Assembly (NCBI GenBank): GCA_020744225.1
Contig: JAGMWG010000011.1
Location: forward strand, 434,001-498,000
DNA: 64,000 nt
Source: Paraphoma chrysanthemicola
Taxonomy: Eukaryota; Ascomycota; Dothideomycetes; Pleosporales; Phaeosphaeriaceae
Direction: 5' to 3'
Part shown: piece after piece, positions 34,474 through 47,186 of the stretch
How the letters are laid out: each line of letters begins with the position of its first letter
How positions within the stretch are numbered: position 1 is the stretch's first letter
The notes under the pieces: model-generated
Database searches by the model: none
What the model saw: the letters and a program-made list of their open reading frames with translations, nothing else
Told to the model about the DNA's origin: nothing
Program-made: the position numbers and the translations under genes

Positions 34474-36174
34474 CTAGGATAAGTATCTGTGAATTGTTAG
34501 CCCCAGGCTTCTTCTCTGGCAAGTCTTAAGAAAAGTTTCAAATCTGAAGAGCATTTTGAACAATCATGATTGCCTATCAATAACTTCGCCATCTAACTTT
34601 CATCGTGCCGCATCTCATGTACCCGAATGCTAGTATGGAGGTTTGACTTGAAAAAACTTATGCTACGAGCCCAAACCTTCTAAATGGGTATAATGGGCTG
34701 GGAAGTGGAATACAGAGGAGCTGATGAGAGCATCTTACTTGCCTGAATCTTCGACGCGCCCATTGAACTTTTCACAGCCAAAAAAGGAGGGTCTTGCGCA
34801 TCGACTAAAGATCTGCGAGTGAAATTGGAAATTGGCTTAGACGCGGTACGATCTCTTTAAATCAACGAGCATAGACACAGTTATTTACCCAATTCGGAAA
34901 CCAGCAAGGGTCATACCACGAACATAACGCGTGGATCCATGGGCCAGTCAAGGGCGTCAGCATCGCTTTGTTACATCACGCTTTGCCGCCTTTCGCTGTT
35001 TGTGTTCTCGATTGGCCGCACGCTAGTTGGTTCACGCTTGATTCCGTCCGTTCTACCCGTCCCATCCATCCCCGCCCGCAGCTTTATGCTCACTTCGAGG
35101 GTCCAAAGTCTGCGATGACCATGACATGTCAAAGACGGGAATGAAGACTTCAGTACATTGTACAATGTACTCGTGGGCATTCGAAAGAAGTATCTTCAAC
35201 TGGCCGCGAAAGTTTACCATGGTTCGTACTGTACTGTTAATGCTCCGTACTCGTTGTACACCAGTGGGCAACTTTGGTCCCCCTGTGTTTCGTCAGATTA
35301 ACTTTAACAATGCGGTGTAAACTCCCGCCGACACAAGTAGGCCCGTGATTGATTTAGCAGATGTGTCATATAGTGCCAATCGGTCATTTGGCTGGGCTTC
35401 AACAATCTGATACAAGGAAGCGAAGGAGCAATGCAAAGGCAGCATGCTGCATGGAACTGCGCGACACAGCATTGTTGTATACCATCCTCTGTGCAATCCT
35501 GCGTTTCAGTAATTACTCTTCCGGTTAAAAATCATGTGGGATACGTTCTGCGTATGCCTTTGCAAAGATTTGAATCAAGTTGCAACAGGAAGGCGGAGGT
35601 GTAGGGCAAACTTTAGATCTCTCCTGGCAGGGCACAGGCCTTTTGCTCCTGGTCTGCGATCAGAGCCAGCTTTTGTCGTTCCTGATTCAATAGCACCTGC
35701 TTTGTCTGAACGACTGAGTGAAGTCAGTACACGAGATCTCCAAAAGCGTGACATGCAAATGGAATACATGTCTTCTTCGCGCTCGGCAATCTTTATGAGC
35801 GGACCTTAAATGATTCATTGGGATGCCCTAACCTTTCCAGTACGAAGCAGAAATGCGCTACGGTATACATAGAGAGCCATTTCATCAGCCGTATGATGCT
35901 AATGAATTCTAAAGCAACACGTCATGCGTCTCTGTGCATTGACTAACGTTTTCTGACTATGCCGTTCTCCCCTTTGTTGTGGTCATATTCTGTAAGCGTG
36001 ATCTTTACCAGCGCGAAAAGCCAGCATTCAGGTTGTCGGCCATGGTCATGACCTTTCTAAGATTTTTGTGCTGGAAGGCCTATGGCTGGAGGCTGTGACG
36101 ACCTGGTTCTAGGGCTCGAAAATTATGAACTTTACTGGCCAGTCGCGACACCTACAGGTCGGGCAGGTGCTTAG
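34474..36174. other. Island spacer
   Basis: Should contain the missing first exon of copy 3 near its left end. No other gene recognised. Confidence 0.4.
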
Positions 36175-36285
36175 CTCAAGCTGTATGTGTCGGACCTAAT
36201 TCTGCTCGCAACACTCTTCGTTGGTGTCGATATTCCATTGAGATGTCATGCTGCTAAGAAGAAGCACACTTTTGTTTGGACGTGC
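36175..36285 (+). pseudogene. Zinc-module family, copy 4, truncated after first module exon
   Basis: A plus-strand exon, after a GCTTAG acceptor, reads LILLATLFVGVDIPLRCHA then AKKKHTFVWTC and ends at a good GTGAGT donor. It is closest to copy 8 (both have a hydrophobic helix followed by IPLRCHA). No second exon with C-x-C, PYR, CPxC and RCxxC can be found downstream; instead a GC-rich stretch begins within 40 bp. A partial duplication of TTTGTTTGGAC straddles the donor. Read as a broken copy. Confidence 0.55.
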
Positions 36286-37063
36286 GTGAGTTTGTTTGGA
36301 CCTCATGCGTCGAGTGAGGCTGTCGTTTGAAAGCCGCGCTAGCTTCCGCGAATGTCTGCTGCGGGCGGGCAGCAGACCCAGCTCGGGGCTTTCTTGGGCA
36401 GCCGCATGCCTCGGCGTGAGCAGGAACGTAAAAAGTGATATGAGCTTTGATAGTTATGGTCCATGAACCGTCAGAAGTGCAAGGCGGGTGGTGCACGTAC
36501 CCGCCAAAGATGCCGCGAGTCAATTTTTGACCGGGAGCCGCCCCGCGGGAGGCTTGGTTGCCTAGGTGCACGCACTGAGGCTGGCCAGTGGTTGCCGAAC
36601 ACAGTAAACAACAAAGCCGACACAACAACATCAAGAATGCACCACGACTCCCAACGTATTTATATAGGCTGAAGGTGTCGCCATGTTACTTAACGAATGT
36701 AGATACACAGTATGGCGGCTTGTAAGGTAATTTCTTTGCTTTTCGATGGCGAAAAGGTAAGGTTCGACCCACGCGCAACGGACTTCAGACATGCGAAACT
36801 TTTCTGACATTCACAGCCAACCTACAAGTACACAAAGATTGAACGTAAGTAAAGTTCAACCATTGAATAGCGGATATGTAACTCAGACTCACGTTCAGAC
36901 AGCCACGCCTCACCACGCGAACCCCTCAATCCACGCCAGCTCTAAACACAGATGTATGCGTCCAACAAGAAGCACCCCTTCAGAGGAAAAGTGTTGAAAA
37001 CGATGTACGGGTCAAATCCTGAACATCATGTGATACTACGTTATTCCGGGACAGGTTGACGCA
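36286..37063. other. GC-rich block and spacer
   Basis: About 36.31-36.66 kb is conspicuously GC-rich (runs such as GGGCGGGCAGCAG and GCCGCCCCGCGGGAGG) compared with the island around it. No gene recognised in it. Confidence 0.4.
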
Positions 37064-37553
37064 CTACGAGATTGCAGCAATATCGAGTTGACAACACACA
37101 ATCCTCGACCGATGCACTCTCTCACTTGCCGAATGGAATGTCGCCACCCCAATATCTGTTCGAGTACGCTGTACCTTGGTCACCGAACAATTCCCACATC
37201 GGCCATTGTCACACTGCGGACAGCACCCATTTTTGTACGGTATCGACGCATAGCCACACTTGCAGCATTGCCAAACGTAGGTGTGCTTTTTCTTGGCCTA
37301 CCCAGGTCAGAAAACGCATTGATCACATTTGATTGTCTCGCCCCCTTTGACTCACCAACATCTTATAGGGTACATCTGGGTCCTTTCGCGACGAACGTGC
37401 TGTTCGAGGCCCCGACCAGTCAAAGCGAACCACAACGTTAGGAGCAACGTCATCAATTTCACGAGAGTCACACTCGCCAATCCAGCATCTGTCCCTGAAG
37501 TGTTTTTGATAGGTGTGCATCTGGGTAGGAGAGGTAGGACTCAACTGAAGCAT
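37064..37553 (-). CDS. Zinc-module family protein, copy 5
   Basis: Two exons, 37553-37356 and 37297-37064, encode 143 residues. The second exon carries the entire module without an intron: AKKKHTYVWQCCKCG, IPYK, CPQC, RCGNC, VTKVQ, followed by a basic 35-residue tail that other copies lack. The 58-nt GTGAGT intron precedes AKK, as in copies 3, 7 and 9. The first exon frame is open well upstream of the chosen ATG (to about 37690), so the protein may be longer through additional 5' exons. Confidence 0.65.
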
Positions 37554-39545
37554 GTTGTAGCTCACGGTCGCAAGCTCTCTTGCTTGCCTCACTACGGTTC
37601 CTTCAGAGTATACTTGTATTTTTGGATCCAGAATATCAAGTCCAGTCTCCTGGCAACAACAAAGCGCTGTGTCCGTTAAGGTGAGTTCCGGCTGCGAGTG
37701 GTTTCAGGTATGCGGTCGGCGTGGCGGCAACAAGTCTTCTATGCACCAACGCAGCGTCTGTTAGCGGAGATGTGAGATGTTCAACAAGACATGGTCGAAT
37801 CGTGCGCAATAGAGAGAAGGGTGGTACCGACTGCCAGCTGCAGGCAAGTGCGCGAAATAGAGCGCGAACACGCGGACTTGAAGAGAGGCATCGCTGGCAA
37901 GAAGCACGGTGCGACACGTTTGGATCCGCTGGTGGAGATTGCGTAAAAGGGGTGGTTGGGGCAAGCGGAGTTTGCAGCTTACATGAGATACCTTGACTGC
38001 GTAAGTGCAACCTTGGCATAGATTGGAACACAAACATAACACCTCTTTATTTACAGCTCGCAATATTTCGAACCAAGAGAGAAAAGTTAAACTTGCCTTG
38101 AAGTTGGAAGAAATGAAGATCAATCTGGGACGGCGCGAATCCTTATAGCTCTCTGATTCAAAGGAAGGACCTTCAGGCGGTAAAGGAATGCACGTCACTT
38201 GCATGCATGCATACCATGGTGCCGAATCGCGCCCGCATCAAGTGGACACCGCAAGAAAGTTTGAGTATTGCCGATACGAGGTCGGAGCGACTTCTAGCAT
38301 GCAGTCCTATGAGCTGGCGACTTAACTCGTGGCATGGCTACTCGTAGCGTTTGTAAGGATGCCCTGTGGACAGGACCTTTTCCGCCACGACTAATGAATG
38401 CAGATGTTTTTGACGCTTGGATCGGTAGAAAGAACGAATATGCGAAGAAGACATCGACACCTTCAAGCAGCCCTTCTCTGATTGTGTGCAGGCTCGTCAC
38501 TGGAGCAGGAGTGGTCAAATGAGATGACACGCCTTGGGCAAATGTGTCATGCGTTGAGCTAACGGCTCGAGGAAGTGAAAAGGAGCCTGTACGATATCCG
38601 CAACGTTCGCGTTCTTTGCAGCACGGAACGTATATGATCGATAATCCCAAGGTCGCACGTACTGTGTGACACCACCTGGGCAGCCGAGGCGCTCCGCCTC
38701 ACTTTAGTGAAAGATGTCTATTGTAGCGATGCCAGCCAGGGAAACTCATCCGATCTCGCGATGCGCCTCATGCATGATCGTGATGATACTAAAGCGATGC
38801 GATGCTACAGTCGTGACCACGGCATGCGCAAGCTTCCAAGACTGGGTTAGCACGTGATCGCGCTAGATAATGGACCTGCATGATGCCATGCACGAACAAG
38901 GGTGGTCTTCCAATGCTCAGACAGAAGTGCTCGATGACCGGTCAGGGGAGCTGGGTCGCCACTGTATGACGAAACGCTCGCGGCTGCCTACATGTGTCCC
39001 TAGCCACAAGTCTTGATTCCGGCCGACTGGACAGCAGGGCGCAGCTCAAAACGGCGATCAGCTCCAGACCAACGGTATCAAAGACCTTTTCTGCGACCGC
39101 GGCTTGACGGCGGTTTGGTACCACTGAAAATATACCGTTAGTCTGGAACTGATCACCGCTTTGACACCTCATCGTCTGGGAGGAAACGCATCCGCACCAT
39201 CAAGGAATCGTTCCCTTTATACATTCGCATCCGACTCGTTATGAAATCTGTCCAATGTATCAATCCAGACGCTGATGGTAAACTAACAAACATCCATTTT
39301 TGTGTTCTAGACAGTCGCGGGAGCTTTGGTAAGATGTCTGACTTGTAGCCAAGATGGGCACAAAAACAAGCTTAAGTCTGCGCCACACTTCGGGATCCGC
39401 ATCCCTCACTGCCATCCTACGAGACTGAGCAAAATCCAGCGCAACGCGACCACATCAGATTGTCACCACCTCTTCTCGCAGTCGCACTATCTTCACTTGC
39501 GTTGCCAGATTTATCAAAGCGCGGACTTCAGACAAGAACTGCTCG
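37554..39545. other. Island spacer
   Basis: About 2 kb with only short frames. The right-hand flank of copy 5 may hold its earlier exons. Confidence 0.4.
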
Positions 39546-39892
39546 TCACCTTTTCATTCTTTTGGAAACCTGAACTTTGGTGATGTGACAATTCCCACAA
39601 CGAGCGCAACTGCAACGTGGACACGCAGTGTTTCGATAAGGGATGGAAGGCGTTCGACACTGACACTACAATCAAGTCAGTACAATTCAACTGAAAGCAT
39701 AGCTTCAGTGCCTACGCATGTCCAGTAATAGGTGTGCTGCTTTTTCTTGGCCAGTTGTTGGCATGGCACATCAGGAAATGTCGGCACAGGTGCTGTGCCG
39801 CCGGCCAGAAGCACCTTGGGCGAATGCGTGTGTGCGATGCCACAAATGACACTCTGTATCAGGTCTTCTGACAGATCGGACCTGACTCTCAT
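39546..39892 (-). CDS. Zinc-module family protein, copy 6
   Basis: Two exons, 39892-39716 and 39665-39546, encode 98 residues. First exon ends LAKKKQHTYYWTC; 50-nt intron (GTAGGC...TAG); second exon gives CQCRTPSIPYRNTACPRC, RCGNC and HITKVQVSKRMKR. All module cysteines are kept. The N-terminus (MRVRSDLSEDLIQ) is not similar to other copies. Same intron position as copies 1, 2 and 8. Confidence 0.7.
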
Positions 39893-40823
39893 ACCCAGTA
39901 TGTCGACACAATTATTGCATTGTAGTAGTTGATTGCGCTGAAGGAATTAAGCCTGGGTCTTGAGTGTTCCGCGCCGAGACAAATGAGTAGTTTTCTGCGT
40001 CTGCTGTATTTGCGTATAAACCAAGAGACAAGTGTGTTTTCGTTCGAAGGGTATATATTTGCGGAGTGTGCTCCCGCTTAAGTGAAACGGTGCAGGTGCG
40101 GAATGAGTGTTGTCAGCATATGCTCCGAGGTCGCGTTGTAATGGCGGTGGTCTCTGCAAAAGGTTTGTTGATGAGAGCTCAGGAATATCCCCAGCGACTC
40201 CTCCAACGGAATTGAGCTGTGGGCTTGGACATGCGCAGCTCTTCTTTTGTTGCGGAGATGCTGTTGTGAAATCCCCTAGACTTTTCAATGGTCAGCAAAT
40301 GTTATGGACGAATGGTTTCGTCTTCCAATGGTTGTGATGGCGTGTCTTGTGGCACTACCTCAATACGGGATCGACCAGCCTCCGAGCTGCATTTATGGCA
40401 GGATGTTTGCGCGCTTAAGAGTAAGCCAAACTGGAACGTGCTTCCCAAGGCCGGAGGATCCTCGGAGGTATTATTGCGGTGGCTTAATTGGTGCTCGACT
40501 GCGTGTAGCAAGCTTTGGCTGGCCGGGGAGCACGGGAGTAAAGTCAGAAATCTCGATCGAAGGAGCACAAGGGACAGAATTGTTTCATTTCATGCCAATG
40601 TGCGCAACAAACAGTTCCACCGAAGGCCGCAGTCGATACGAAGTTGTGAGAAGGCCCAGCGCTGAACGAAGACGAGACCACTGTAGCGTCACTACATGGG
40701 CGCCATGTCCTCTCGCCTCCATGGCACTGAATTCAAAGTACTTTCTAAACACGCGTGTGTGACAGTAAAACTTTTGATTTCATCTGGCTCATACTGCATC
40801 GAAGTAGAGCTCCAGCTCCGGTG

Positions 40824-40950
40824 GTTGAACCGGCGTGGGGGTCAATTTCCACAATGGGCAGTAGAAAGGGGCCCGGGGTCCAACCGAATTGAGCCGACCG
40901 GAGGTAGGCGCAAATGCCACGAGGTTACACAACGTATGGTCACACCGCGT
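40824..40950 (-). pseudogene. Probable decayed zinc-module copy
   Basis: On the minus strand the sequence CATTGTGGAAATTG (about 40845-40858) followed by a GGTTCAACC aligns with the RCGNC...KVQ end of intact copies, and ACCATACGTTGTG about 80 bp upstream aligns with the HTYVW segment. The frame has a stop where the last Cys should be and other cysteines are lost. Assignment rests on short nucleotide resemblance. Confidence 0.3.
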
Positions 40951-43205
40951 CGCCAGGAATTTGAACGATCATGTACACTGTCATTTGATCATACATACCG
41001 TTATTGTAATCTCACGTGGGCGAAGTTGACTCATGTTGTGAAATTCGAGCTCAATTAGTTTCCAAGGTTTCCAGGTTGTTTACCTGTGTACCTTGGTAGC
41101 TTTAAGAAGCCATTACCGAGCATGTAAAGACTTGTAGACGCGATGAAAGCTGACATTCATGCTCAGACCATCAACTTAGCAGAGCACCGCCATACATCTA
41201 ACGTGCCAGCACCTGATATTATGATGTTATGCGAAGGCAATGCTGCAGGAATGACTACAATGAGTCAAGCGAGAGCTCAAGTCTCTGATTTGTATCCTAC
41301 ATACCCCTGACACGTCATACGAGTACTACTTGGCAAACAATAACAGTATTTAATCACAACTTCCCCGGTCCATATCTGTTTGTATTCGCATAATACTGCC
41401 AGCCTCACAACACCACCATCAGCGCATCTGCAAGCCCAAGTGCACTGATTCTTGAATGACGCGCCGCTGACTCATGCAGAGATCGATGATTAATCTTAGC
41501 AAACTTACCGGTGCTTCGGATGTTTCATACCCACAACGCTGCGATATCGGACTTGGCCGCTCACTCCCCCAGAAACATTCCTTGCTCTCGATGATTGTTA
41601 CCATCATTCATCCATGGATGATGACCTACAGCATATGCTAGTTATTACGGAAACACGTGGTAGAGAGATACGATAGTTACCATAGGTTCCCCATACCACG
41701 AGTCCTAATACGAAGATTTTTATTATGTTGCGCAAATTCTTGCCTCATTATTCGACCCTTTCTGGATTAGCCAACGCGGTTGACAAACTGCCGCTTTTGT
41801 AGGAGGTAAAGGAGGTCTCTGTGTGAGCTCTTGCTCGTTGCCTTGATTAAGTAGTTCCACGAGCAGCATCAGCGCAAACATGGACAAAATTAAATTTGGA
41901 AGAAAACTAACAATAGGTCAGCTTGGTAGTGACATCTACATACGCCCTACAACTCTCAAATGGGAGCAGCAAGCATATAGATGATGACCCGAATTTCATA
42001 ATTCATGCTCAGCTTCCTGATCCAAAAGATCTATCTGTCCAAAGAGTAGCGTGTAAAGGAGCCGTGGAAATCGACACCGTGGGATATTTTCAGACATCTT
42101 TGCCTCTTTGCGAAGCGTGCATTTGAGAACCGAAAAGGATGGTCGTTCTTCATGAAGAAACACAATTTTGCCATGGTACATATGAATGAAAAGCTACGAC
42201 GTCCCAGATCAAATGTACATGGGGAACGGGCATATTTGTACTGTGCTAGACTGTTCGTGCCCGGTTCAATTATAATAATCCAGGTTGCGACTGTTTCACA
42301 GTGACATATACGTCGACAATTTGATAGCTGCAGAAGATTCGAGATCCTCTCGCCTTGCTGCATTCCTTCACGAATAGCTACATTGTGCTTCTAACAAAAC
42401 TATGTACTGTACCTCTATGACTAGTTCTCTATAGTAATATGTGTGTTCGACGAGATAGAGTTACCAAATCATCGTTTCGTCACAACCGACTTATTTGGTT
42501 TATTCATGACAGACATACATCCATAATCGCCACATTTCCTTGAAGGCTTGTTAATCTGAAGATACACGTACCATTCGTACATGTCACTTGAGGGTGAGGC
42601 TCTAGCCCCTGTGCTAGGGCAACGGTTACCACGAGGTCCAACATTGCATGACACGTGCGGGAAGATTTGGGATTATGTCACTCGAGATAATTGCCATATA
42701 TTCTAAAATTTGTGAGTCCAAATAGAATGAACAGCCTTGAAATGCAGACCTTGTTGCACTCCTTTTCGCACAGCATTGTGCACAGCATGAGGCGAAGTGC
42801 GTCGGCGGATGAACGCTATAGATGTCCCACGATATTCGCGACAGGTCTCAACCTGATGCAGTGTTTGTTTCATTGCCGAAGTCCTTTTCTGTGAGTCATC
42901 TGCCACCATCGTCGTTGATGCCAACATACTTCACACTGTACGAGAAGGTGATCACAAGCGAGTCTTCAGCTTTATTTCTTTCTAGCAACACGTCTCAAAG
43001 CGCCTGTCAATGAAAGATCCACATCCCTTTTTCGACTCATTGTGTAACACAAAAGCATTGGAAACAGCTTTTGAACATGTATAACGCAGCTTCTATTTCG
43101 ACAAACACGCTTCAATACCCTTATACGTAGCACCTCTGCCGAGGGCGGAATATTGATCGCAATGCTTATCGACAACAAGCCAAGGAGCATTGTGCTCAAG
43201 GGCAC
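40951..43205. other. Island spacer
   Basis: AT-rich, with short frames only. A 68-codon frame at 41923-42126 has no recognisable features. Confidence 0.4.
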
Positions 43206-43587
43206 TCATCGGACGCGGATCTTCTGGATGGAGCAGTTATTGCAGCGCGCACTCGAACAAGATGGACAGCCATTGTTTGTGTACGATATTGCCGGTTGGG
43301 CACAGAAGCAACATTGCCAGACGTAAGTGTATTGTTCGGACGGCGCCTATACGCATAAGCAATAGCTAATGCTTAGATGATAAGCAGGGATAACATACCA
43401 TCCTGTCTAGCTGAGATTGTAGAGGAGCGAGAAAGTGGCGTGAATCTTGTGAGTGATGAACGGAGGTTCTTAGGCTTAATTTGAGCCGCGAGCGATCCGA
43501 AGAGTAATTGATTTCGTTGTCACGAGCTCTGGGAAGGCGTGCTGTGATGGTCGACTGGCAATTCTCTGCTGTCCAGCTTGCCTTGCT
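43206..43587 (-). CDS. Zinc-module family protein, copy 7 (divergent, 5' end unresolved)
   Basis: Exons 43587-43399 (upper limit set by an in-frame TAA) and 43346-43206. The second exon begins APSEQYTYVWQCCFC and continues ISYTNN, CPSC, RCNNC, IQKIRVR, stop. It keeps all module cysteines but has lost the basic AKKK lead-in and the PYR Arg, so it is the most divergent intact copy. A GTATGT intron of 52 nt precedes the module. No ATG is visible in the first listed exon, so an upstream exon is expected. Confidence 0.55.
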
Positions 43588-43945
43588 TTATATGCAGCGT
43601 CCAAAACGCTTGGGCTAGCTGCAGATGAGCGCTGTTGCACGCATGTGATACTTGCAGGATACTGCTAGTCCTATCAGTCTTCAGTCGAGAGGTGACACCG
43701 GTTGTGGTGCGGCTTATCGGCTTCAGAAGAGTTTGGTGGCCCAGGAATCAGTCCGTCTGCGCGTCGTGAAACTTTTCGGAGACAGATAACAGTGAATCAA
43801 TATCGTCTCACCGAAATTGCTGACAAGTCGGGCGAATAGGCTCATCTTTCCTATAAATACAGGCGAATTAGGGATCTTCTTCAGGCGCAGCCGCGCGCCT
43901 GAATGTCTCAGCTAAACCGCGTCACGTTGAGGAGATGCCGGGAAT

Positions 43946-44137
43946 GTGCAACCAAAGCACATTTTATTCTGGACCAATGCGTACCATGTTGCACTGACAT
44001 CCGCTGAAGTTTGGGCCCCGCGATTAGAGGGGTGTATAGGACAATTTCGCAGGCATGCTGGACTACCATACGAACTAAGTAAGGCTGCTCGCCATGTCGT
44101 GGCTAGTTTCGTGATGGACTGGTATGTGCGGCAGTGA
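43946..44137 (+). pseudogene. Probable decayed zinc-module copy
   Basis: A plus-strand frame reads QPKHILFWTNAY where intact copies read KKKHTFVWTC, and after an intron-sized stretch ending in CGCAG reads GLPYELSKAARH in place of the PYR...CPxC segment. Spacing is right but most module cysteines are replaced. Confidence 0.35.
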
Positions 44138-45111
44138 TTTTGTGTGCTCCTCCATGATGAGTATTGGCAGGAAAGAATTTAAGGTATAGATGTGGTGTTG
44201 ACTTTCGCGAAGAGGAGGATGCCTGGCGCTCGTGTCTTGGCGCGTTGTCACCTGGTGCAAGTGGAACTTGCTCCGGCGCAATGCCCAAGCTTCCCTCAAT
44301 TGCTCAAATACACAAACCGCGCTTGGTTGGCCCACCGACCTAATCACCGCTAATATGAGATCTCACACCCTTCTAGTACCCAATCATTCCATCACAAGCC
44401 TCGCCGCATCGATCACAACTCGTGAAACGGTCCTCACAACTCGACTCCTCCGGCTCCCGACAGCTTTCGCCTGTACCGCGCAGCCTCGCTTGGATCGAAT
44501 CTACAGCCCCACAACGACCAATCCATGAGAATAGCGTTGCGGCATGAGAGCTGCATGCGTGGGCTTTCAGGATTGGTTGTGAGATGCACGCCCTGTCAGA
44601 CGACCGATGCGCGCGCGCCATTCGAGCAGCCCAAGTATTGGCATGCACCACAATGGATGTGGTCAACTCTTTGGGCAGCACTGCTTGAGGCTTAGATCTA
44701 CGGCATAGTCAATGCGACGCTCGACATACCACAGTACAAGCGCAAGCCGTGAGGCTGGTTGCTTGGTTGTCTCATCTGAGTCCGCCTGCATCTAATGCTG
44801 CTATGACACAACATCTAGTATTCCGGTAAGGACCCTTAAACTAACTGCTAGCATGTCTATACCAATTTCGCCTCGCTGCGCCATGGAGTCGATCGAGATG
44901 GTGAATAGAATGTGGCCAATGAAGAGACAAACACAACGCCCACCGATACGAGGAATCAATGCTAATGAACGCAAGCAATCATAAGTCATGGCAGTAGTAA
45001 CGAGATAGAAAACGCACGAATTGATACGAGAAAGCAACTCGACAAGCCTCACGACATGCGCTAATCAAGGTACTACATGCGAGATCGATTGCAGCTGCAT
45101 TCCCGAGACCC
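44138..45111. other. Spacer downstream of CorA-like gene B
   Basis: Short frames only. A hydrophobic minus-strand frame at 44801-45052 may be chance. Confidence 0.4.
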
Positions 45112-47186
45112 CTAGAAGAGTGAGCATTCTATGATAGAACTCAGAATACCAACACTTAGCTTACCTATACTGTTTGAAGTGCGAGTCCTCTTTGTTTTCT
45201 TCATACCCCGTGTTGACAGCACTATCTGCTTGAGGTGCTCGACCAGACCGAGAAGAAAGATGAGCAAAGGCAGCGCCGCGAATACAACGAGTAAGGCAAG
45301 CACGAACGACCTCGTATTTCTTTCGAATGCGAAGATAGGCCTCTCGGCCCCAAAATACTGAAGGACCAGTATAATGGGCGTGGTGACCCATATAAGCTGT
45401 CTCAATTAGCTTAAATTCGCTTGCGCTCCTAGAAACTTTACGAACCAGTACGTTGACTTGGGTAGTGGAGCTCGTTTTCTCCGCGGCCCTCATGTTTGCA
45501 AGAGCAGCTTCAGTGCTCGTTCGGTTGAGCTCGTGTATGTCGTGCGAAATGAGAGTCCTCTTCAAATTGAGCTCATGTGCGTGGTGATTTAGATCATTCG
45601 ATTCGAGGATTAGTTGTAATTTCAGCTGTGCTATTGTCAGAAGCGATCCCAATGAAACGCTTATACACTTACATCCTTTGCTATCTCTACGAAATACTGA
45701 TCCAAAAACCCAAGCTTTTGTTCAAGATCAACCAATTTGCCGAATGACGATCTCATGTCACTGGTGGCGAACTTTGCGTCGCGGTCCTGTAGGTCCGCAA
45801 AGAATGGCAGATCAATATCTTTGAACAAATCCCATGCCCGTATGGCAGGCATCATATGCTCACGCACCTCACGAAGTAGTTGTTTCATCGCTTGTGAGCT
45901 AGCAAGCAAATCTTTGGCGGCAAATCTGTCTTGCTTACTCGAGCACAAGCCTTCGGAAGCTGAGTTGCGTGCTGCGATTCTCTAGATGGAGTTTCAGTTG
46001 TTTGCTCCGCTACAGTTGTCTACCGACTCACCCAAGCTTTGACATTCGCATCAAGTGTCTGAACAAGATACGTGTACTCTCGGAGCACTAAGGCAACCCA
46101 GATGGCCGCAATACGTATGAAGTATTTCCTTGGGTCCCAGATGGTCTGATCGGCATTTAGGTTATACGCTCCATTGTCGGGAGCAAGTATGTCTTCGGTG
46201 GGAAACAGATCGTCGTCGTCGTTCTCTCCTTCATTATCGCTGTCATCCTCTTCTCCGTCGTCACTTGCGACATCGTTCTTGTGTTCGTCTTCGGGCTCGG
46301 CTTCTGGACATGGCTTGAAAAAAGCATATACTGTCCACTTCGTATGATCCCAAGCGCACAAAGCTAGGGAAACATGTGACTCATGGATGACGTAGCGATG
46401 GCTTTGCTCTCCATCCAGAGCAGCGAATTCAGGTACATAAAAGCTGGTCCGTGGCTTCCTGCTTTGTCCAATTGTGGCGCAAGTCGCTTTTGATTTCGCA
46501 AGTGGCAATCTCCGAAGGGTAAGGTAGGGCAAATGGAGTTCCAGACGCGGTTTGTCTTCACCGTCCACCTGCCTCTGGACTTTGATTGAAGTTTCCCCAG
46601 AGATGTGTTTCGAGATTGTATCTCTAAGTGCGTCTACTTGGTGGCACGCTGCAGTCTCTGCTAACGTACGAACCACATCTGGATTCAGATTCTTGACCAG
46701 TATTTGCCGACGACTCGCGTCTGACATATGGTCGTGGCCGAATCGCGGCTCAAGGAGAGCCTGTCGCAATTGTGTTACATCAAGTGATTCTGGATGATCA
46801 CGAGTTTTGCCAGTCCCATACTCTCGATCGTGCAAGAAAATCTCTGTTTGAAGCCCTGGTGTTGTACATGAACCGCCAAGATTGCAAAAGTTTCGTATGA
46901 GTTCTGCATCCCAACAAGGGGTGGAACTTTCACTGTCTTGCACAAAGTAGTCCAGGAAGCTACGCTCAATCTCGAGTGTCTTATAAGTTTCGATGAAGTT
47001 TACGTCAGTGTACGTGAGAAAAGGATAAGGTACACTGGTGCTGTGTTTGGACGTCGAGTTGTAGCTTTGCTGGAAGGGTTTGGACTTGGACTCTTTCTGA
47101 TACTCAACAACGGTATGCTGGTCATCTTCCCAATGGTCCTGGGCTGAGCAATTTCCTGATTTTTCCTCTTGTGTGCACGATCCCAT
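45112..47186 (-). CDS. CorA-like two-helix membrane protein, paralogue B
   Basis: Four exons, 47186-46032, 45981-45673, 45625-45446 and 45396-45112, encode 642 residues, close to the 637 of paralogue A. Shared landmarks in order: LAETAACHQVDALR; LELHLPYLTL; WTVYAFFKP; an acidic run (DDGEEDDSDNEGENDDDD); WDPRKYFIRIAAIWV; a helical region with AEKTSSTTQVNV; and two C-terminal helices (TTPIILVLQYF and SFVLALLVVFAALPLLIFLL). The introns before the helical block and before the first membrane helix are at homologous positions in A. The donor of the last intron is GTTCGT, a weak site, and the frame is open across it; reading through would lose the membrane helices. The start is the first ATG of the frame. 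Function unknown; no GMN motif, so not a proven Mg transporter. Confidence 0.72.
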
